A stretch of DNA of 64,000 nt from contig NZ_FPHO01000002.1 in NCBI RefSeq assembly GCF_900117455.1, positions 1,054,001-1,118,000 on the forward strand. Reading direction: 5' to 3'. The translations under genes and the position numbers were made by a program. Positions 62,197 to 64,000 of the stretch are shown piece by piece; positions within the stretch are counted from its first letter, which is position 1, and every line of letters starts with the position of its first letter. This DNA comes from Hyphomicrobium sp. CS1GBMeth3 (GTDB taxonomy: Bacteria; Pseudomonadota; Alphaproteobacteria; Rhizobiales; Hyphomicrobiaceae). The notes below the pieces were generated by a model that saw nothing but the letters and a program-made list of their open reading frames with translations, was not told the DNA's origin and did no database searches.

Positions 62197-63222
62197 ATGG
62201 TAGTGACGGCAGGCCTCGATGTCGGGGGAGCGCACCTCAAGGTGGCACTGGTCGAGGACGCGCGTCCAGTCACGGTGCGCCAGATCGCCTGCCCACTTTG
62301 GCAGGGCCTCGACAAGCTCGACGCGGCTCTGGCCGAGGCACGCCCGCTGCTCGGCAACGCGCAGCGCTTTGCCGTCACCATGACAGGCGAGCTGTCCGAC
62401 CTCTTTCCCGATCGCGAGACGGGGGCGCTGACGCTGACCGCGCGGATCTCCGATGCGCTTGGGAGTGAGGCGCGCTTCTGGATGGGTTCGCGCGGGTTCG
62501 GCACGGCGGACAAAGCACGGCGGCATCATACCGACGTCGGCTCGACCAACTTCCTCGCCACCGCAACGGCCGTTGGGCTCCACCTTCGCGAGGCCTTGCT
62601 CATCGATTTCGGATCGACGACGGCGGATATCGTGCCGATCGCCGGCGGTGCGCCTCGCGTGCGGGGACTGACCGACGCCGAACGCCAGGCGACGGGCGAG
62701 CTTGTCTATACGGGCTATACGCGCACGGCGGTGATGGGCGTCGCCAACGAGGCCCCGTTCCAAGGCCGGGTTATCGGCCTTGCGCGCGAGTATCTTGCGA
62801 CGATGGCGGATGTGCGCCGCATCCTGGGCGCGGACCTCTCAGGCGTCGACCAGCACGCGACGGCTGACGGCAAGGGAAAGTCACTCGACGAGAGCGCGAC
62901 ACGTCTCGGGCGGATGCTGGGGCGCGACGCACGCGACGGCTCGGCGGAAGACTGGCGTGCGGCTGCGGCGCATATCTGCGAGGTGCAGCTGCGCTCGATC
63001 CACGACGGGGCGGCCCGCGTGCTGTCCGCCGCGCCGCTGGCTTCGGATGCACCGGTCGTCGCGGCGGGGATCGGGGCGGACGACATTTGCGAAATCGCAC
63101 GCCGGCTTGGGCGCGAGGCGATCCGGTTCGGCGCGCTCGTCGGCGCGGACGATGCGCTCGTGCCCTGGGCGACGGGGTGCGCGCCGGCCGTTGCGGTGGC
63201 TTTGCTGCTCGACCAAGGCTAA
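62197..63222 (+). CDS. orf9: hydantoinase/oxoprolinase-like protein Orf9 of the H4MPT cluster
   Basis: A 341-residue ASKHA-type protein: TAGLDVGGAHLKVALVED (phosphate loop), VTMTGELSDLFPDRE, DVGSTNFLATATAVGL, LLIDFGSTTADIVPIAGG and VVAAGIGADDICEIARRLG. This is orf9 of methylotrophs, needed for the H4MPT pathway, related to hydantoinase A and H4MPT-linked proteins of archaea. Its reaction is unknown; cofactor synthesis is likely. It is divergent from the HisA-like gene with under 80 bases between. Confidence 0.88.
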   Translation: MVVTAGLDVGGAHLKVALVEDARPVTVRQIACPLWQGLDKLDAALAEARPLLGNAQRFAVTMTGELSDLFPDRETGALTLTARISDALGSEARFWMGSRGFGTADKARRHHTDVGSTNFLATATAVGLHLREALLIDFGSTTADIVPIAGGAPRVRGLTDAERQATGELVYTGYTRTAVMGVANEAPFQGRVIGLAREYLATMADVRRILGADLSGVDQHATADGKGKSLDESATRLGRMLGRDARDGSAEDWRAAAAHICEVQLRSIHDGAARVLSAAPLASDAPVVAAGIGADDICEIARRLGREAIRFGALVGADDALVPWATGCAPAVAVALLLDQG

Positions 63223-63397
63223 AGGCCAGCGAAAGACAGCTCGGGGCTCGGCTTCTTCCTCTTCTGCGGCTGTGCGGTGCGAAAAGAACTTTGCACCGGC
63301 TTAACGCGCCAATACGTGTGGTTGCGGATAGAAAGCCCCATGCGTGTTCGGTAGACTCACCTCAAGATGAGCGAGCTAGCCTCAGTGAGGGAGGCCC

Positions 63398-63535
63398 ATG
63401 AAAACGACGCTCACAATTGCTGCAGCCATTGTCATGCCAGGCGGATTTATCGTGCTGGCCGTGGCCCTTGCCACCTTCCTGCTCGCGCGCCATCGCGCCC
63501 GCCTCAGAGCCGCGCAGCAGCACGCCTCCGCCTGA
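63398..63535 (+). CDS. 45-residue single-helix membrane peptide
   Basis: Reads MKTTLTIAAAIVMPGGFIVL then VALATFLLARHRARL and ends QQHASA. One hydrophobic helix (about residues 6-32) is followed by a basic tail, an N-out/C-in type small membrane protein. GGGAGG six bases before the ATG is a good ribosome site. I do not recognise a family. It lies between orf9 and the DUF447 gene. Confidence 0.6.
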   Translation: MKTTLTIAAAIVMPGGFIVLAVALATFLLARHRARLRAAQQHASA

Positions 63536-63541
63536 CATCAG

Positions 63542-64000
63542 CTATTTCTTGCGCGCGGCATCAGCATCGCCGCTACGGAAAGCGTTGACGCGATCCATGA
63601 GCCAGCCCCAGGCCTCAAGCTCGCGGGGACCGGCCGTTTTCGAGATGGCGATCTCGAGGTACTTCAGCTCGGCATCGATTTTTTCCGGCGGCAGCATGGC
63701 AAGCCGCGTTGACAGCACCGCGAGTTCCAGCACCGCCGCCTCCGCCCGGTTATAGCCACTCCAGACGGCGTGGCTCGCGGTGTGGACGATTTTGCAATGA
63801 AAGCGCGGGCGCTGCGCATCATCGGTCACCCGCTCGACGGCCAGCTCCCAATGCGAGACGGTATCGCGCAGGCGCACGCCGTTGACGATATCGGCGGGCA
63901 CCGTCGGCCAATTGCGACGGCCGGTGACACAGCCGGCGATCACGCGCACGTCGCCCGTGTGGCTTGCGACGGCGTATGGGTTGGCCGTGAGATTATCGAG
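63542..64000 (-). CDS. DUF447 family protein of the C1 cluster, C-terminal part
   Basis: The gene enters from the right edge; the frame is open to base 64000, so its start is outside. The visible 152 residues include LDNLTANPYAVASHTGDVRV, RRNWPTVPADIVNGVRLRD, HCKIVHTASHAVWSGYNRAEAA, MLPPEKIDAELKYLEIAISK and KTAGPRELEAWGWLM, as in DUF447 proteins, which resemble flavin-binding split-barrel proteins and are conserved with H4MPT genes in methylotrophs and methanogens. Role unknown. Confidence 0.85.
   Translation of the reverse strand, partial: LDNLTANPYAVASHTGDVRVIAGCVTGRRNWPTVPADIVNGVRLRDTVSHWELAVERVTDDAQRPRFHCKIVHTASHAVWSGYNRAEAAVLELAVLSTRLAMLPPEKIDAELKYLEIAISKTAGPRELEAWGWLMDRVNAFRSGDADAARKK

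Noticed and set aside
1..64000. CRISPR arrays, insertion sequences or prophage genes
   Set aside because: No regular spaced repeats, transposase motifs, terminal inverted repeats or phage structural genes were seen.

Overview
The window reads as a chromosomal segment of a methylotrophic alphaproteobacterium, most likely a Hyphomicrobium-like member of the Hyphomicrobiales. Reasons: high GC, a full pqqABCDE set, tetrahydromethanopterin (H4MPT) formaldehyde-oxidation genes (fae, mtdB, mch, mptG, orf5, orf7, orf9, orf17), an aa3-oxidase subunit IV and an NDUFS4-type complex I subunit typical of Alphaproteobacteria, and alphaproteobacterial cobalamin genes. I see no insertion sequence, phage or CRISPR array. 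Assignments come from reading the sequence and remembered family motifs; no database search was run.

Layout. 0-3.5 kb: cbb3 oxidase (ccoN, start of ccoO) divergent from hemN around a perfect FNR/FixK-type palindrome. 3.8-11.8 kb: housekeeping and membrane genes (DUF1963, sdaA, PAP2 phosphatase, lipid kinase, large MscS channel). 11.9-13.4 kb: tRNA-Arg, then a decayed isoquinoline-oxidoreductase-type locus (cytochrome kept, iorA internally deleted, iorB gone). 13.4-19.1 kb: bluB, cobA, cobU, cobD, cobS, cobC and cobT, giving the lower-ligand and nucleotide-loop end of cobalamin synthesis plus the siroheme/corrin branch enzyme. 19.2-28.5 kb: FAH-family/cyclase pair, dienelactone hydrolase, an RND efflux pair and a UDP-glucuronate epimerase. 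28.5-31.7 kb: an autotransporter with about eight repeats. 31.9-37.6 kb: a stress and iron group (attachment-type protein, CBS pair, DUF2267, a PIMT-erythromycin esterase fusion, an MbfA-type iron exporter, DUF465, a small cytochrome c).

37.7-38.7 kb holds two gene remnants, the C-terminal ends of a flavin monooxygenase and of a LysR regulator, the second next to tRNA-Pro. 38.8-41 kb: DUF192, a twin cold-shock-domain protein and a glyoxalase-like protein. 41-49 kb: sulfate assimilation (cysH, cysD, cysN, a TauE-type exporter, cysI, cysJ) with similar short palindromes upstream of both transcription units. 49.4-64 kb: a C1 block with PQQ synthesis, a class I cytochrome c, folK and a pterin carbinolamine dehydratase, then mptG-mtdB-orf5-mch-orf7-orf17-fae, a HisA-like gene, orf9, a 45-residue membrane peptide and a DUF447 gene cut by the window end.

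How the genes fit together: PQQ serves methanol dehydrogenase in the periplasm, and the cytochrome after pqqE could pass its electrons to an oxidase. Fae captures the formaldehyde on H4MPT, MtdB and Mch oxidise it to formyl level, and the surrounding orf genes with the pterin genes probably make the cofactor. The sulfate genes use direct APS reduction and need siroheme, whose precursor is made by CobA.
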